From NCBI RefSeq assembly GCF_042684365.1, contig NZ_JBHULI010000024.1:434001-498000 (forward strand): a stretch of 64,000 nucleotides of DNA, read 5' to 3'. Under the pieces are notes generated by a model. That model saw only the letters and a list, made by a program, of their open reading frames with translations. It had not been told where the DNA came from and did no database searches. Shown here one piece after another: positions 26,501-34,911 of the stretch. This stretch comes from Gracilimonas halophila. GTDB taxonomy: Bacteria > Bacteroidota > Rhodothermia > Balneolales > Balneolaceae. Within the stretch, counting starts at the first letter, position 1. Each line of letters opens with the position of its first letter. The position numbers and the translations under genes were made by a program.

Positions 26501-29500
26501 GATCCTGTAGAGATAACCCGAACTATCTCATTTACAGTGAATGATGGAGCCAGTAACAGTAACACAGAATCCAGAGATTTGGATGTAATTGCTACCAATT
26601 CAGCCCCGGTACTAACCAATATTGAATCCTCGGCTCTAAATTATGATAATGCGTCTATAGAGATAACATCTACCCTACAGGTTTCAGACCCTGATGACAC
26701 ACAAATTGACAGCGCATTTGTAATCATTACCGATAATTTTAAGCCTTTGGAGGATGAACTCCTTTATTCTGAGATCTTTGGAATTACCGGGAATTTTGAT
26801 GACCAAACCGGACGGCTCAAGTTGCAGGGAACTACCTCATTAAGCGATTATGAAACAGCCATTCGAACTGTTGAATACTCAAACTTTGCCTCCATCCCAA
26901 CCGGCCCGGAAAGGGAAATAAGTTTTATTGCTCATGATGGAGAGCTTGCAAGTGATACACTAAAACGGATCATTGAAGTTAACGCCGTAGAGGCCATTAA
27001 TGGCCTTCAGGTTTGGCTCAGAGCCGATGCAGGAGTTATCACCAGCGGAAGCGAAGTAGTAACCTGGCAGGATCAAAGTGGCAATGGAAACGATTATACA
27101 GGAACCGCAGATGGAGGAACCCGTCCATCCTATGTTGGCAGCTCTACACCACTCAATAACCAACCTTCAATAAATTTTGCGGGAGACGGTGACCATTTTG
27201 TTGACAGTGACGGTGAAAACTATATCAATGGATCTACTGAATTCACCATTTTCATGGTTTTGAAGTCAGATCAGACAAATACTGACCGGGGTTTATTTAT
27301 TGCTGAAACACCTTCAACCCAAGACAAGACATTAACAATCCGTTATGATGCTGCAGGTGGAAATAACGGAGGGGCTTTTACGAATGTAGTTAAAACGGGG
27401 ATACTTGGGGATGACGCAGATAATCAACTGGAAAGTTTTTCTGATATTCAAACTACGAATGGACAGATTATCAGTTATCAGTGGCAAAGTGGAAATACGT
27501 ATGATATTTTTATAGATGGAATTTTAAATAACCCTTCTTCAGCAGGTCCTCCTCCGGTTGGAACCATCAATACGGCAACAACTTCCATTGTGGGTAAGGG
27601 AGGTAAAGATTCTCCTGATTCCAATAACCAAAGCTGGGATGGTCAAATAGCTGAATTCATATATTATGGCCGCCTTCTCTCTCAATCCGAACGTGAGAAT
27701 GTTGAAGATTATCTTTCCGAGAAATATACCCTTTCCATTCGAAAAATTACTGCTGCTGAGAATGGAGAAAACATCTCAGCTGATGATGCAAATTCTACCT
27801 ATACATCACTTACAGGCCCGATTATCAAAGAAGGTTTTGCCGGAGAGCTAGCAGCCAGTGGTACATTTGTATTAAATGCTCCTACAGGTTTTGAGTGGAA
27901 TATAGGTGCAATACCTTCAGTAACCACCTCCGCAGTATATGGTGGTACCTCTACCCTTGATGTATCATACACAAGCATCACTTCCTCCCAAGTCACTTTT
28001 ACCGTAAATACATCGTCCACCTCTAATCCCGGTGAGATCGATATTAGCGGGCTGGAGATTCGCCCAACAACAGGAACATTGCCCAATACCGGAAACATCA
28101 CCAATTCCGGGACTACAGGACTTGGTGGAGGAACCAATTATGGCTCTCTGTCTATGGTAGCAGGTGCTTTGGATAGCTTGGTAATTACTCAGCAACCATC
28201 AGCTACAAATGTGAATACAGATATTACCCCAGCTGTACGTGTGCAACTCACTGATCAGTTTGGAAACAGTGTCAAGCAATCGGGAGTCTCGATCGATATG
28301 TCTTTAACTTCAGGAACAGGATCATTATCAGGTACTACCACTCGATTAACAAACTCGCTGGGTATTGCAGATTTTTCTGACCTTCAGGTAGATGATGTGG
28401 GCACCAAACAACTGACGGCCACCAGTACCGGTCTCGATGATGCCGTTAGCAACAATTTTAACATTGTGAATGCGGGAGTTTTAACAGGATTTAAAGTTGA
28501 GCGAGTACCTTCCGGGAACATTAGTCCAAAAGTAGCCGGACAAAATTTCAACATAAAAATTACAGCCATTGACGGCTCAGGCACTACTGTCACTACTTTT
28601 ACAGGGACTACAGTTGTTACTTCTTCGTGCTCAATAGGAACCGGACAGGGAACAACCTCAAGCTTCAGTTCAGGGGTACTCTCATCCCATACAATTAGTA
28701 TCACAAGTGTTGGGAGTTGTACCATTACAGCAACCAACTCATCAGGTTCAGAAACAGGTATAAGTAATTCATTCCTTGTATCTGCGGGAGCTCCCAGTGA
28801 GTCTGAAACAATAATATCGGCCTCTCCTTCTGTAATTTTAAATGATGGAGCCAGTACTTCAACAATTACCGTTCAAGCCAAAGATGCTTTTGGAAATAAT
28901 GTAACAACCGGTGGGGCAACAGTTGTATTAAGCACTGATGAAGGCTCAATTGGAAGTGTAACTGATAATTCAAACGGCACTTACTCAGCTACACTCACTT
29001 CTTCAACCGGAACGGTTGTCGCAACCATTACCGGTACGCTGAATGGGAATAGCATCACCGACAATGCTTTAGTGGAGTTTGCATCTTTTAGTCATATTTG
29101 GGAAAGTCAATTGGGCTCGGTTGCGGTCGCTTCAAATTATTTTGATCCTGATAATTGGAACGTTGGTTCCATCCCCAATGCTTCCTCAGTTGTCCTTATA
29201 CCTGCCAGTCCTGCTGTTGGTAATGAATTTCCTGTAGTAAATATCACCGATACCGAAATTGCGGGTTTATCTATCGAATCCAGTGCTCAGCTTAATGTAT
29301 CCGGTGGAGTTAACTTCATAGTCTCAGGAGATGTAACCGGAAATGGAGAAATGCTTGGAAGTAATAATGACTCCCTAACCATTGGTGGAGATCTGAATAT
29401 CCCGAATTTCACTCTGGGGAATGTCATTTTTAATGGCAATACGGATCAAACCATTGAGAGTCCTTTTTCTTTTGTAAACCTGGAAGTTGATAACCCGGGT

Positions 29501-31120
29501 ACAGTGGATATCACACATAATTTTACGGTTACCGGTACTCTTACGCTTACCGATGGGGAATTACTTGTACCCAGCGGAATAAATCTAATAGCCAACGATC
29601 AGGTATATGGTACAGGTGTACTCCGTTTTCAAAGAAAAATATCTGGAGTGAGAGGCTGGCGAATGCTTGCATCACCGGTTAGCTCTACTATTGGTGACTT
29701 CCTTGACGGCACCTTAACTCAAGGTTATACCGGAGCTTCTTACAGTACTGGTTCAAATCCGGGAGACACACTTCAGCCAAACGTAATGTGGTACCTGGAA
29801 AATTATGATATTAATGAAGAAGGTTTGCCGGCTACTGACAATGACCGGCTAAGAGCCCCTTCCAATGTCACTAACTCATTATCTCCCGGACGTGGTTACT
29901 GGGTTTACTTCTTTGGTGATATCCCTGCTGACCCACTCTACAACAACCCTCTACCGGACACACTTGATGTAGCCGGACAAGAATTTGGTTCAGCAGCAAC
30001 TGAAGTAGATTTCGGGGTTACTTACACTCCTGCAGCTGACTCAGGATGGAACTTTGTAGGAAATCCATTCGGAGCAGCAATAAACTGGAATAATGCGCCT
30101 AACTGGACTAAAACAAACATTGAATCGACCATCTACATTTGGGATCCTGCAGCCAACAGTGGAAATGGTGAATTTCTTACCTGGAATGGTTCAACAGGAT
30201 CATTAGGTAGTGGGTTCATCCCTCCTTTTCAGGGATTTTGGGTAAAAGCAAATGGCCCCTCGCCTGAGTTAAAGGTCATGAAAACTGCGAAAACCACAGG
30301 CGGTAATTTCCTTCGAAAAGAATCTGAATCCCCGCAAATGAAGGTAAGTCCTCCCGTTCTTCAGTTAATGGCAGAAGGAAACGACCTGAAGAAAACAACC
30401 CATATCATGCTCAGTGAGTCTGGGCTTGTGGAAAAAGACGGCCTGGATGGGCTTCGATTAGTACCATTCTCACAATCACATATTGAACTCTATTCTACAA
30501 TAAGAAACGGAACAGAGCTGGCAATTAACAATTTACCCAAGCAATTTGAACATCGGTTAAATATCCCTATCCATTTTGAGGCTTTTAAGAATGGCAGAAC
30601 AGCTTCGGGGTCTTATACACTTAGTTGGCCGGGAATGCGTAATATCCCTGAAAATTGGATAATTTTACTTATTGATCACGAAGAACAGAAAGAGATCAAC
30701 CTCAATGAGCAGAATACCTATACATTCAACTATAATTCAAATAGTCGAATAAAAACTTCTACACCTACTACAGGTGCTCCGGTCAAATCCAAAACTCTGA
30801 AATTGGGTCGTTTTACTATAAGATTTACGACTTCAGAGATAGAAGCCGATATACCGGAAGTAAGTTACCTGGATAATAATTACCCCAACCCATTTAATCC
30901 CCAGACCACTATTCCTTTTGGTTTGGAATCAGAAGCGGATGTGACACTTGAGATCTTTGATATTCTTGGAAGAAAAGTACAAACCTTGATCTCAGAACGG
31001 TTACCGGCAGGGCAGCACCGAGCAGTATTCAGAGGAAACCAACTTGCCAGCGGTGTCTATTTCTACCGGCTGTCTACCGACGAATTCACTTTTATCAAAA
31101 AGCTTACCCTTATTAAGTAG
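23573..31120 (+). CDS. Giant multidomain T9SS surface protein (2515 aa)
   Basis: The start is GTG (23573). A signal peptide is followed by a DUF2341 domain (about 35-130) and a LamG/concanavalin-like domain (about 150-340). Four cadherin-like repeats (each about 110 residues, with DPDDTNxExAxVxI and GITGSxNxxTGxLxLxG) alternate with two further LamG domains (about 490-735 and 1085-1320). Invasin-type Ig repeats follow (about 1430-1800), then a module almost identical in plan to that of the preceding gene (about 2010-2300). The C-terminal sorting domain is NNYPNPFNPQTTIPFGL ... FYRLSTDEFTFIKKLTLIK. I read it as a modular carbohydrate- or matrix-binding adhesin. The gene follows the first T9SS gene by 113 nt. 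Confidence 0.85.
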   Translation: MKIIHSAHIGLLTLLIALISVETLSAQVPGYDLRKKFAVDNAQVSGSGNLTDFPVLISLTDNDLRSTGNGGDVESPNGYDIVFTSADGSTVLDHELESYNATTGEILFWVRFPTLSATADTEFFIYYGNTSQTTDQSVNTTWDSGYQMVLHLGADLSDATNNGNNGTTSGTSVVPGLIGDGRDFNAGNGNDIISIADDPTLNITGDITISFWMNGSNLNTVGPDLVTKGAYNSSYAAYYFNNITFNDDGTAFDGSALNDGTNYYLTFTNSTTNGRAIYIDGAVDATNGTPFNFTNNGDPLTLSSSGFQFDGLMDEVRISNVARSADWIATEYNNQNAPGSFISEIPDPPVLADIESTPQSFFAGGSSVFVTSLITVDHPFTTTLSGAEIQITGNYIASEDVLNFTDQNGITGTWNSGTGILSLTGSATIAQYQAALRDVTYNNTNGSSPDQSTRTISFTVNDGSNDSNIITRDINIITTLSDLSTDIANPVFHFDAQDVNGDLASNQPADGTNIATWGDHSDNAVGSGTDLSFSGTGGEQPTYNSSYFGTRNGIIFNGSGNQLNRASNALLNTSNFTEKSFAIVFRTGATTAGLQVVYEQGGGANGYQISVKDGNAYAYAWSTNNSWTDGDESIDLGAVQANESYIVIASHNASSGTWQASMNGAAVQVSGQTAGTMNSHNGGPVIGAEDGTRDPVTFGNNPGGTNNFDGLIGEFASWNTSLNGGQIASIYDYLCDKWCNEPPVLSSIEGINIDYSEGDPPISLTSSITVSDPDDTNLEGATVTISSNFVGSEDVLDFTPVGNISGSYNSTTGILTLSGDDSPANYQTALRSVTYENTNTVNPSTAIRTIDFEVEDWDDVSNTASRSVNVIAINSTPSLSGISGPALTYNEGSGAVDGSVAFTVSITDNDDTNMESAIIAITNNYTLGEDELGFSNQLGITGSWNATTGTLTLTGSASKADYATALEAVTYENLSADPVEITRTISFTVNDGASNSNTESRDLDVIATNSAPVLTNIESSALNYDNASIEITSTLQVSDPDDTQIDSAFVIITDNFKPLEDELLYSEIFGITGNFDDQTGRLKLQGTTSLSDYETAIRTVEYSNFASIPTGPEREISFIAHDGELASDTLKRIIEVNAVEAINGLQVWLRADAGVITSGSEVVTWQDQSGNGNDYTGTADGGTRPSYVGSSTPLNNQPSINFAGDGDHFVDSDGENYINGSTEFTIFMVLKSDQTNTDRGLFIAETPSTQDKTLTIRYDAAGGNNGGAFTNVVKTGILGDDADNQLESFSDIQTTNGQIISYQWQSGNTYDIFIDGILNNPSSAGPPPVGTINTATTSIVGKGGKDSPDSNNQSWDGQIAEFIYYGRLLSQSERENVEDYLSEKYTLSIRKITAAENGENISADDANSTYTSLTGPIIKEGFAGELAASGTFVLNAPTGFEWNIGAIPSVTTSAVYGGTSTLDVSYTSITSSQVTFTVNTSSTSNPGEIDISGLEIRPTTGTLPNTGNITNSGTTGLGGGTNYGSLSMVAGALDSLVITQQPSATNVNTDITPAVRVQLTDQFGNSVKQSGVSIDMSLTSGTGSLSGTTTRLTNSLGIADFSDLQVDDVGTKQLTATSTGLDDAVSNNFNIVNAGVLTGFKVERVPSGNISPKVAGQNFNIKITAIDGSGTTVTTFTGTTVVTSSCSIGTGQGTTSSFSSGVLSSHTISITSVGSCTITATNSSGSETGISNSFLVSAGAPSESETIISASPSVILNDGASTSTITVQAKDAFGNNVTTGGATVVLSTDEGSIGSVTDNSNGTYSATLTSSTGTVVATITGTLNGNSITDNALVEFASFSHIWESQLGSVAVASNYFDPDNWNVGSIPNASSVVLIPASPAVGNEFPVVNITDTEIAGLSIESSAQLNVSGGVNFIVSGDVTGNGEMLGSNNDSLTIGGDLNIPNFTLGNVIFNGNTDQTIESPFSFVNLEVDNPGTVDITHNFTVTGTLTLTDGELLVPSGINLIANDQVYGTGVLRFQRKISGVRGWRMLASPVSSTIGDFLDGTLTQGYTGASYSTGSNPGDTLQPNVMWYLENYDINEEGLPATDNDRLRAPSNVTNSLSPGRGYWVYFFGDIPADPLYNNPLPDTLDVAGQEFGSAATEVDFGVTYTPAADSGWNFVGNPFGAAINWNNAPNWTKTNIESTIYIWDPAANSGNGEFLTWNGSTGSLGSGFIPPFQGFWVKANGPSPELKVMKTAKTTGGNFLRKESESPQMKVSPPVLQLMAEGNDLKKTTHIMLSESGLVEKDGLDGLRLVPFSQSHIELYSTIRNGTELAINNLPKQFEHRLNIPIHFEAFKNGRTASGSYTLSWPGMRNIPENWIILLIDHEEQKEINLNEQNTYTFNYNSNSRIKTSTPTTGAPVKSKTLKLGRFTIRFTTSEIEADIPEVSYLDNNYPNPFNPQTTIPFGLESEADVTLEIFDILGRKVQTLISERLPAGQHRAVFRGNQLASGVYFYRLSTDEFTFIKKLTLIK

Positions 31121-31309
31121 TTCTAGCTCCCAATAGACTAATATTCAATAAGTTAGAACTACCAGTCTCTCCGGATGGGTACAAATATTTTAAAAATTTA
31201 ATTAGATATTAGGCTAAATATTTAAAAATTGTAGAGGTCAATTTGTAACATAGTTCGTTGCAGATAGTCTTTAAGTTGACAGTTATATAAACAAAGAGGG
31301 ATCTTTAAC

Positions 31310-31762
31310 ATGGCTGATTATTCGGAAATTATATTTTTGACTGCTGCAATACTGATTTTTGGCACGTTGTCAATCAATACTTCGCAGAGTTTCCATATGA
31401 CATCGGACACCATGATCCGTTCCGAACTTGAATACCGGGCTCTTGCCATTGCACAGGATGAGATCGATGCGATCAGGTGGATTCAAGCAAGGTCAAAAAA
31501 TGGGCCTGTTTTTCCTTATGATCCATTCGATCCTGATAATGATAATTTTATATATGATGACAATCCTGATACACGAGTAATCCAATATGGTAGTGAAAAT
31601 CAGTATTCAGAAACTTTTGAGATCAATCGTACAGCTGAATTACTTGAAGAAACTTCTGATCAAAGGAGGTACCTTATTACAATTACCATAAGAAATGAAA
31701 GATTATCTCCTCCTCTGAACGTTGCTCTGGACTTTGTTAGAACCTTAACCTTTGAATACTAA
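31310..31762 (+). CDS. Pilin-like membrane-anchored protein 1
   Basis: The 150-residue protein starts with one N-terminal hydrophobic helix (IIFLTAAILIFGTLSI) leading into a helical segment (IRSELEYRALAIAQDEIDAIRWI) and a beta-rich globular tail. This is the architecture of type II/type IV pseudopilins (PilV/PilX type). The usual prepilin-peptidase site (G followed by F/M and a Glu at +5) is not visible, so assembly into a canonical pilus is uncertain. It begins a run of four short same-strand genes with gaps of 5-80 nt. Confidence 0.55.
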   Translation: MADYSEIIFLTAAILIFGTLSINTSQSFHMTSDTMIRSELEYRALAIAQDEIDAIRWIQARSKNGPVFPYDPFDPDNDNFIYDDNPDTRVIQYGSENQYSETFEINRTAELLEETSDQRRYLITITIRNERLSPPLNVALDFVRTLTFEY

Positions 31763-31767
31763 AAGAT

Positions 31768-32358
31768 ATGCATTACAGTCTTATTACAACTTTTCTGATT
31801 GGTGGGCTAATGTTGCTTTCTCTGTTAGCATTCAATATAAGCTTATCGACAACTACACAGGAAACTACTCTTTCTGCTATCAACCAGTTTAGTAGTGATG
31901 ATATAGCACAGGTCTTATCAAACGATTTTAAAAGAATAGGATTTAATGATGATAACGAAGACCAAACATTCGAAGAACCTGTTTTAGCAACCAGTGATGA
32001 CACTGAAATTGAATTTACAATTAATACAACAGGAAGCACCATCCGATGGTATGCTGATTCCACAAGCTCAGTACCTTCAACAACCAACCCTGACGATTTC
32101 TACTTGTATAGGGAAGAGGACGGTACCATCACCTCTTATTTCCCGGTTGTATTTTTTGAAATAAAATACCTGTTTTACGATAATGCGAGCAGACAATGGA
32201 TAGAAACTCCGGATCCTGAAAATGCCAAAAGATTTGAAGTAGAATTTATGCTGGAGTCCGGGGAATCAATACGGCAAAAAGAAATTACCGGTGCTGAATA
32301 CCATCGTACAGCCTGGAAAAGAACATTCACGCCTCATAATATCAATAAACCATGGTAA
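31768..32358 (+). CDS. Pilin-like membrane-anchored protein 2
   Basis: The protein (196 residues) has an N-terminal membrane helix (ITTFLIGGLMLLSLLAFNI), a polar helix (TTQETTLSAINQFSSDDIAQVLSNDFKRIGF) and an acidic beta-rich body ending in Trp-rich sequence. The pattern resembles PilW-type minor pseudopilins, again without a clear prepilin cleavage motif. It begins 5 nt after gene 1 and so is co-transcribed with it. Function is inferred from architecture alone. Confidence 0.5.
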   Translation: MHYSLITTFLIGGLMLLSLLAFNISLSTTTQETTLSAINQFSSDDIAQVLSNDFKRIGFNDDNEDQTFEEPVLATSDDTEIEFTINTTGSTIRWYADSTSSVPSTTNPDDFYLYREEDGTITSYFPVVFFEIKYLFYDNASRQWIETPDPENAKRFEVEFMLESGESIRQKEITGAEYHRTAWKRTFTPHNINKPW

Positions 32359-32373
32359 CCAAGGGAGGGCACA

Positions 32374-33018
32374 ATGGGTAGATCAATGTTAATCTTAGTA
32401 TGCGGATTTGTGATCATATCCGGTATTATTCAACTTAACAACGCCAATAGGGCAAATATGCTTCCAGAGCGAGTGGTTGATCAATATAATGAACATCAAG
32501 CCAGAAATGTAGCCTCAAGCCTTGTAGATGATGCCATAAATAAGCTCTTATTGGATATGGAATGGGAAGGCACGATCACAACGGATGAGCATTATGAAGG
32601 TACCGGAACATTAACAACCGGACCCGACCCTGCTGATCCTCTAAATGAATATAAAGCACTGCTTACAAGTACCGGGAATTTTGGTGGATATACTGCTGAA
32701 ACACAAGTATTGATGAACCGTGATTCATTTTCAAAGTACTCCTATTTCACAGATGAAGAAAAACTTCCGGGAGGACAAAATATCTGGTGGTGGAATGATG
32801 ATGAGGTACGCGGCCCGGTTCACACCAACGGTACGTTCAGAATGTCAGGTTCTCCAACCTTTCACGGATTCGTAACCAGTCCGAATGATTGGATAGGTTA
32901 TACCGGAGATGAGGACAGTAATGATCCAGATATGCGCCACGGCAGTGACACTCCCAATTTCAACAACGGTTCAAACTTCAACTTAAATAGAACTAAAGAA
33001 TTGCCGGGAGCAGCATAA
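32374..33018 (+). CDS. Pilin-like (DUF4900-type) protein, 5' part before an in-frame TAA
   Basis: This 214-residue frame has an N-terminal helix (MLILVCGFVIISGIIQL) and a PilX-like second helix (ARNVASSLVDDAINKLLLDM). A beta domain then carries SKYSYFTDEEKLPGGQNIWWWNDDEVRGPVHTNGTFRMSGSPTFHGFV, the DUF4900-like motif. It stops at a TAA (33016-33018), yet the same frame continues without a break through 33708, so the TAA cuts a single 444-codon gene. The next sense codons (IAELETLSSSGG) look like normal protein. A nonsense mutation (Gln CAA to TAA is the simplest) or a sequencing error are both possible. Confidence 0.6.
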   Translation: MGRSMLILVCGFVIISGIIQLNNANRANMLPERVVDQYNEHQARNVASSLVDDAINKLLLDMEWEGTITTDEHYEGTGTLTTGPDPADPLNEYKALLTSTGNFGGYTAETQVLMNRDSFSKYSYFTDEEKLPGGQNIWWWNDDEVRGPVHTNGTFRMSGSPTFHGFVTSPNDWIGYTGDEDSNDPDMRHGSDTPNFNNGSNFNLNRTKELPGAA

Positions 33019-33102
33019 ATTGCTGAGTTAGAAACTTTATCAAGTTCAGGCGGGATTAATATCAATCCCTCTGGTAGCAACCATGCAACACTGGAATTTT
33101 AT

Positions 33103-33708
33103 GTGGACGCAGGAGAAGGATATGTCAGGCATGAGGAAACTGAAACTCTTTCTTGTGGGTGGAACTGTTCCTACGAAAATGTTATCTCAACAACCGAACA
33201 TAAATTATCAGATTATAACGGTGTGATAAGTGTTGATGGACTCACAAAAGTAAAAGGAACCGTTAAAGGTCAGGTAACCCTGCACTCTTCTGAAAAAATA
33301 GAAATTATGGGTGATATCTTATATGACTCAAACCCACTTGATGTTGGAAGCACATCTACCGATATGATCGGTATGGTAAGTGAAGGTGATGTTGTGGTTG
33401 ACCGATATGCTCATGAAGATAACGGGAGTTCCGACCTAACGATTCAAGCTTCTATCATGGCTCTTGGTACATCTTTTGAAGTTGAAAATTATAGCTCAGG
33501 AAGCCCCAGGGGAACACTTAATTTAGTGGGAGGAATTGTCCAGAAAAACCGGGGAGCAGTTGGAACATTCAACAGCTATGGTGTAGCATCAGGCTATACA
33601 AAGAATTACGTTTATGATGAAAGACTAATGCATACGGTCCCTCCTTTTTACCCAAGGGAAAGTGTCTTTTCAATTGTCTACTGGAAAGATCTGCCAATAG
33701 AAAAATAA
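33103..33708 (+). CDS. 3' part of the interrupted pilin-like gene
   Basis: The frame opens at a GTG (33103) but is in phase with the upstream 32374 frame, and the 28 codons between the TAA and this start (IAELETLSSSGGIN...) are also protein-like. The segment has hydrophilic beta-rich repeats (HKLSDYNGVISVDGLTKVKGTVKGQVTLHSSEKIEIMGDILYD, with a G-rich beta-helix feel) and ends with PFYPRESVFSIVYW. Both halves probably were one surface or pseudopilin protein. Its own GTG start may give little product. An intact homologue would settle whether the TAA is real. Confidence 0.55.
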   Translation: MDAGEGYVRHEETETLSCGWNCSYENVISTTEHKLSDYNGVISVDGLTKVKGTVKGQVTLHSSEKIEIMGDILYDSNPLDVGSTSTDMIGMVSEGDVVVDRYAHEDNGSSDLTIQASIMALGTSFEVENYSSGSPRGTLNLVGGIVQKNRGAVGTFNSYGVASGYTKNYVYDERLMHTVPPFYPRESVFSIVYWKDLPIEK

Positions 33709-33737
33709 ATTATACTTAAAAAAATATACTGGTGACA

Positions 33738-34124
33738 ATGAAAACAATTCTCGCACTCTTATTATTATTTTCCATTCCCTTAATTTCTGTTAATGCTCAA
33801 ACAACCGTTGTATTCAATGTAGATATGAGAGCTGCCATACAAGACAGCACCTTTATCCCTGATCAGGATTATGTGCAAATTAAAGGTAACCTATACCCTC
33901 TTGGTTTAAGATCAGGTACCAGAATGAGAGACGAAGCTCCCATTGACAGTGTATATTCGGTTGAAGTACGGTTTTCCAGACAGCACTCCAACAAAAGATT
34001 GAGCTTCAACTTTGAGATCGTTAAACCCAATAATAAACTTTCAGAACAAGGGCCAAGATCAATACTGCTGAATGATGAAAATATTAATATCCAGCCCCTG
34101 GGTTTTAACTCTTTTGCTTTTTAA
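33738..34124 (+). CDS. Small secreted beta-sandwich-like protein (129 aa)
   Basis: The ATG at 33738 is preferred over a GTG two codons earlier. A signal peptide (hydrophobic ILALLLLFSIPLISVNA, cleavage before QTT) precedes a mature part beginning VVFNVDMRAAIQDSTFIPDQDYVQIKGNLYPLGL. This resembles the carbohydrate-binding module style (VxFxVDM ... F.P..DxVxVxGx) used in many Bacteroidota secreted proteins, but key Trp residues of CBM20/48 folds are absent. It lies 30 nt after the pilin-like gene and may end that operon. Function unknown. Confidence 0.6.
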   Translation: MKTILALLLLFSIPLISVNAQTTVVFNVDMRAAIQDSTFIPDQDYVQIKGNLYPLGLRSGTRMRDEAPIDSVYSVEVRFSRQHSNKRLSFNFEIVKPNNKLSEQGPRSILLNDENINIQPLGFNSFAF

Positions 34125-34317
34125 GCTATCGTAGCTTCTTGTCTTCTTTATTGAACCTAAATTTTCTTAAAGCGGTTTTAGTTTTTTCAGTCATATGATT
34201 TCTTTATCCATTTCAGAAACTGAATTTTCTTGACCAATCCGGGCTCCTCCTTTAGTCGTATCTTATACTACATCTGAAGAAGAACTTTGCAAAAAGTCAG
34301 AAGGAGTTACAAAGCTC

Positions 34318-34337
34318 TAATTAAAAATTATTAACTG
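34318..34337 (+). repeat. Second copy of the 20-bp AT-rich element
   Basis: TAATTAAAAATTATTAACTG matches 19 of 20 positions of the copy at 19694-19713. It sits 70 nt upstream of the first DUF4402-like gene, inside the 283-nt gap that separates the pilin-like group from the chaperone-usher-like group. A weak hairpin (AAGCTATCGTAGCTT, 34123-34137) right after the previous gene may end that transcript. Confidence 0.3.
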
Positions 34338-34407
34338 GTAATAATGTCGGTCAACCCAGACCTTTAATCATTGAAATACCAGTTGCAGCAACCTCAAAAT
34401 CAGTTTC

Positions 34408-34911
34408 ATGCGCTATTACCCGCTCACAATATTATTTCTACTCTTCACCTATGGAACTGTATTGGCTCAAAATCAGGAAAGCAATATTTCCGCACAAGTA
34501 AATGTTAATGCGGAAGTAATACAATCCATTGAGCTTATTAAAGTTCAGTCAATGCAGTTTGGAAATACACAACCAGGGCAGCGTCTGATTTATGTTAACC
34601 CAATTAATGATCTGAATGCGGGTTATATGATCGCTGTTGGCACACCCGATGCTGAGTTCAGATTAAATTATTTACCAGAAAGAGAACTTACCCAGATTGA
34701 TGGTGAGGGAAGCCTTACTTTTGAATATGAGATCTCGGGTAATGATGTGGAAGATCAGGCAACATCTGAACTACTGGAACTAGAAAACAGGAATATTCGG
34801 TTCAATAGCGAAGGAAGATACTACATTTGGGTTGGCGGACGTGTTAATCTGGAAAATGCCGCGCCCGGTAATTATGAAGGTGACTTCACAATAGAAATAG
34901 ATTATATATGA
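34408..34911 (+). CDS. DUF4402-like fibre-subunit candidate 1
   Basis: A signal peptide (residues 1-20, cleavage after VLA-Q) leads into a mature protein starting ESNISAQVNVNAEVIQSIELIKVQSMQFG. This fits the DUF4402 beginning (A-x-V-x-A-x-V, then x-x-x-F-G), as does its end AAPGNYEGDFTIEIDYI. DUF4402 is an Ig-like beta-sandwich found on Bacteroidota surfaces. The alternating hydrophobic N-terminal segment could act as a donor strand, by analogy with archaic chaperone-usher pilins; this is inference. Its stop overlaps the start of the next gene by 4 nt (ATGA). Confidence 0.75.
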   Translation: MRYYPLTILFLLFTYGTVLAQNQESNISAQVNVNAEVIQSIELIKVQSMQFGNTQPGQRLIYVNPINDLNAGYMIAVGTPDAEFRLNYLPERELTQIDGEGSLTFEYEISGNDVEDQATSELLELENRNIRFNSEGRYYIWVGGRVNLENAAPGNYEGDFTIEIDYI

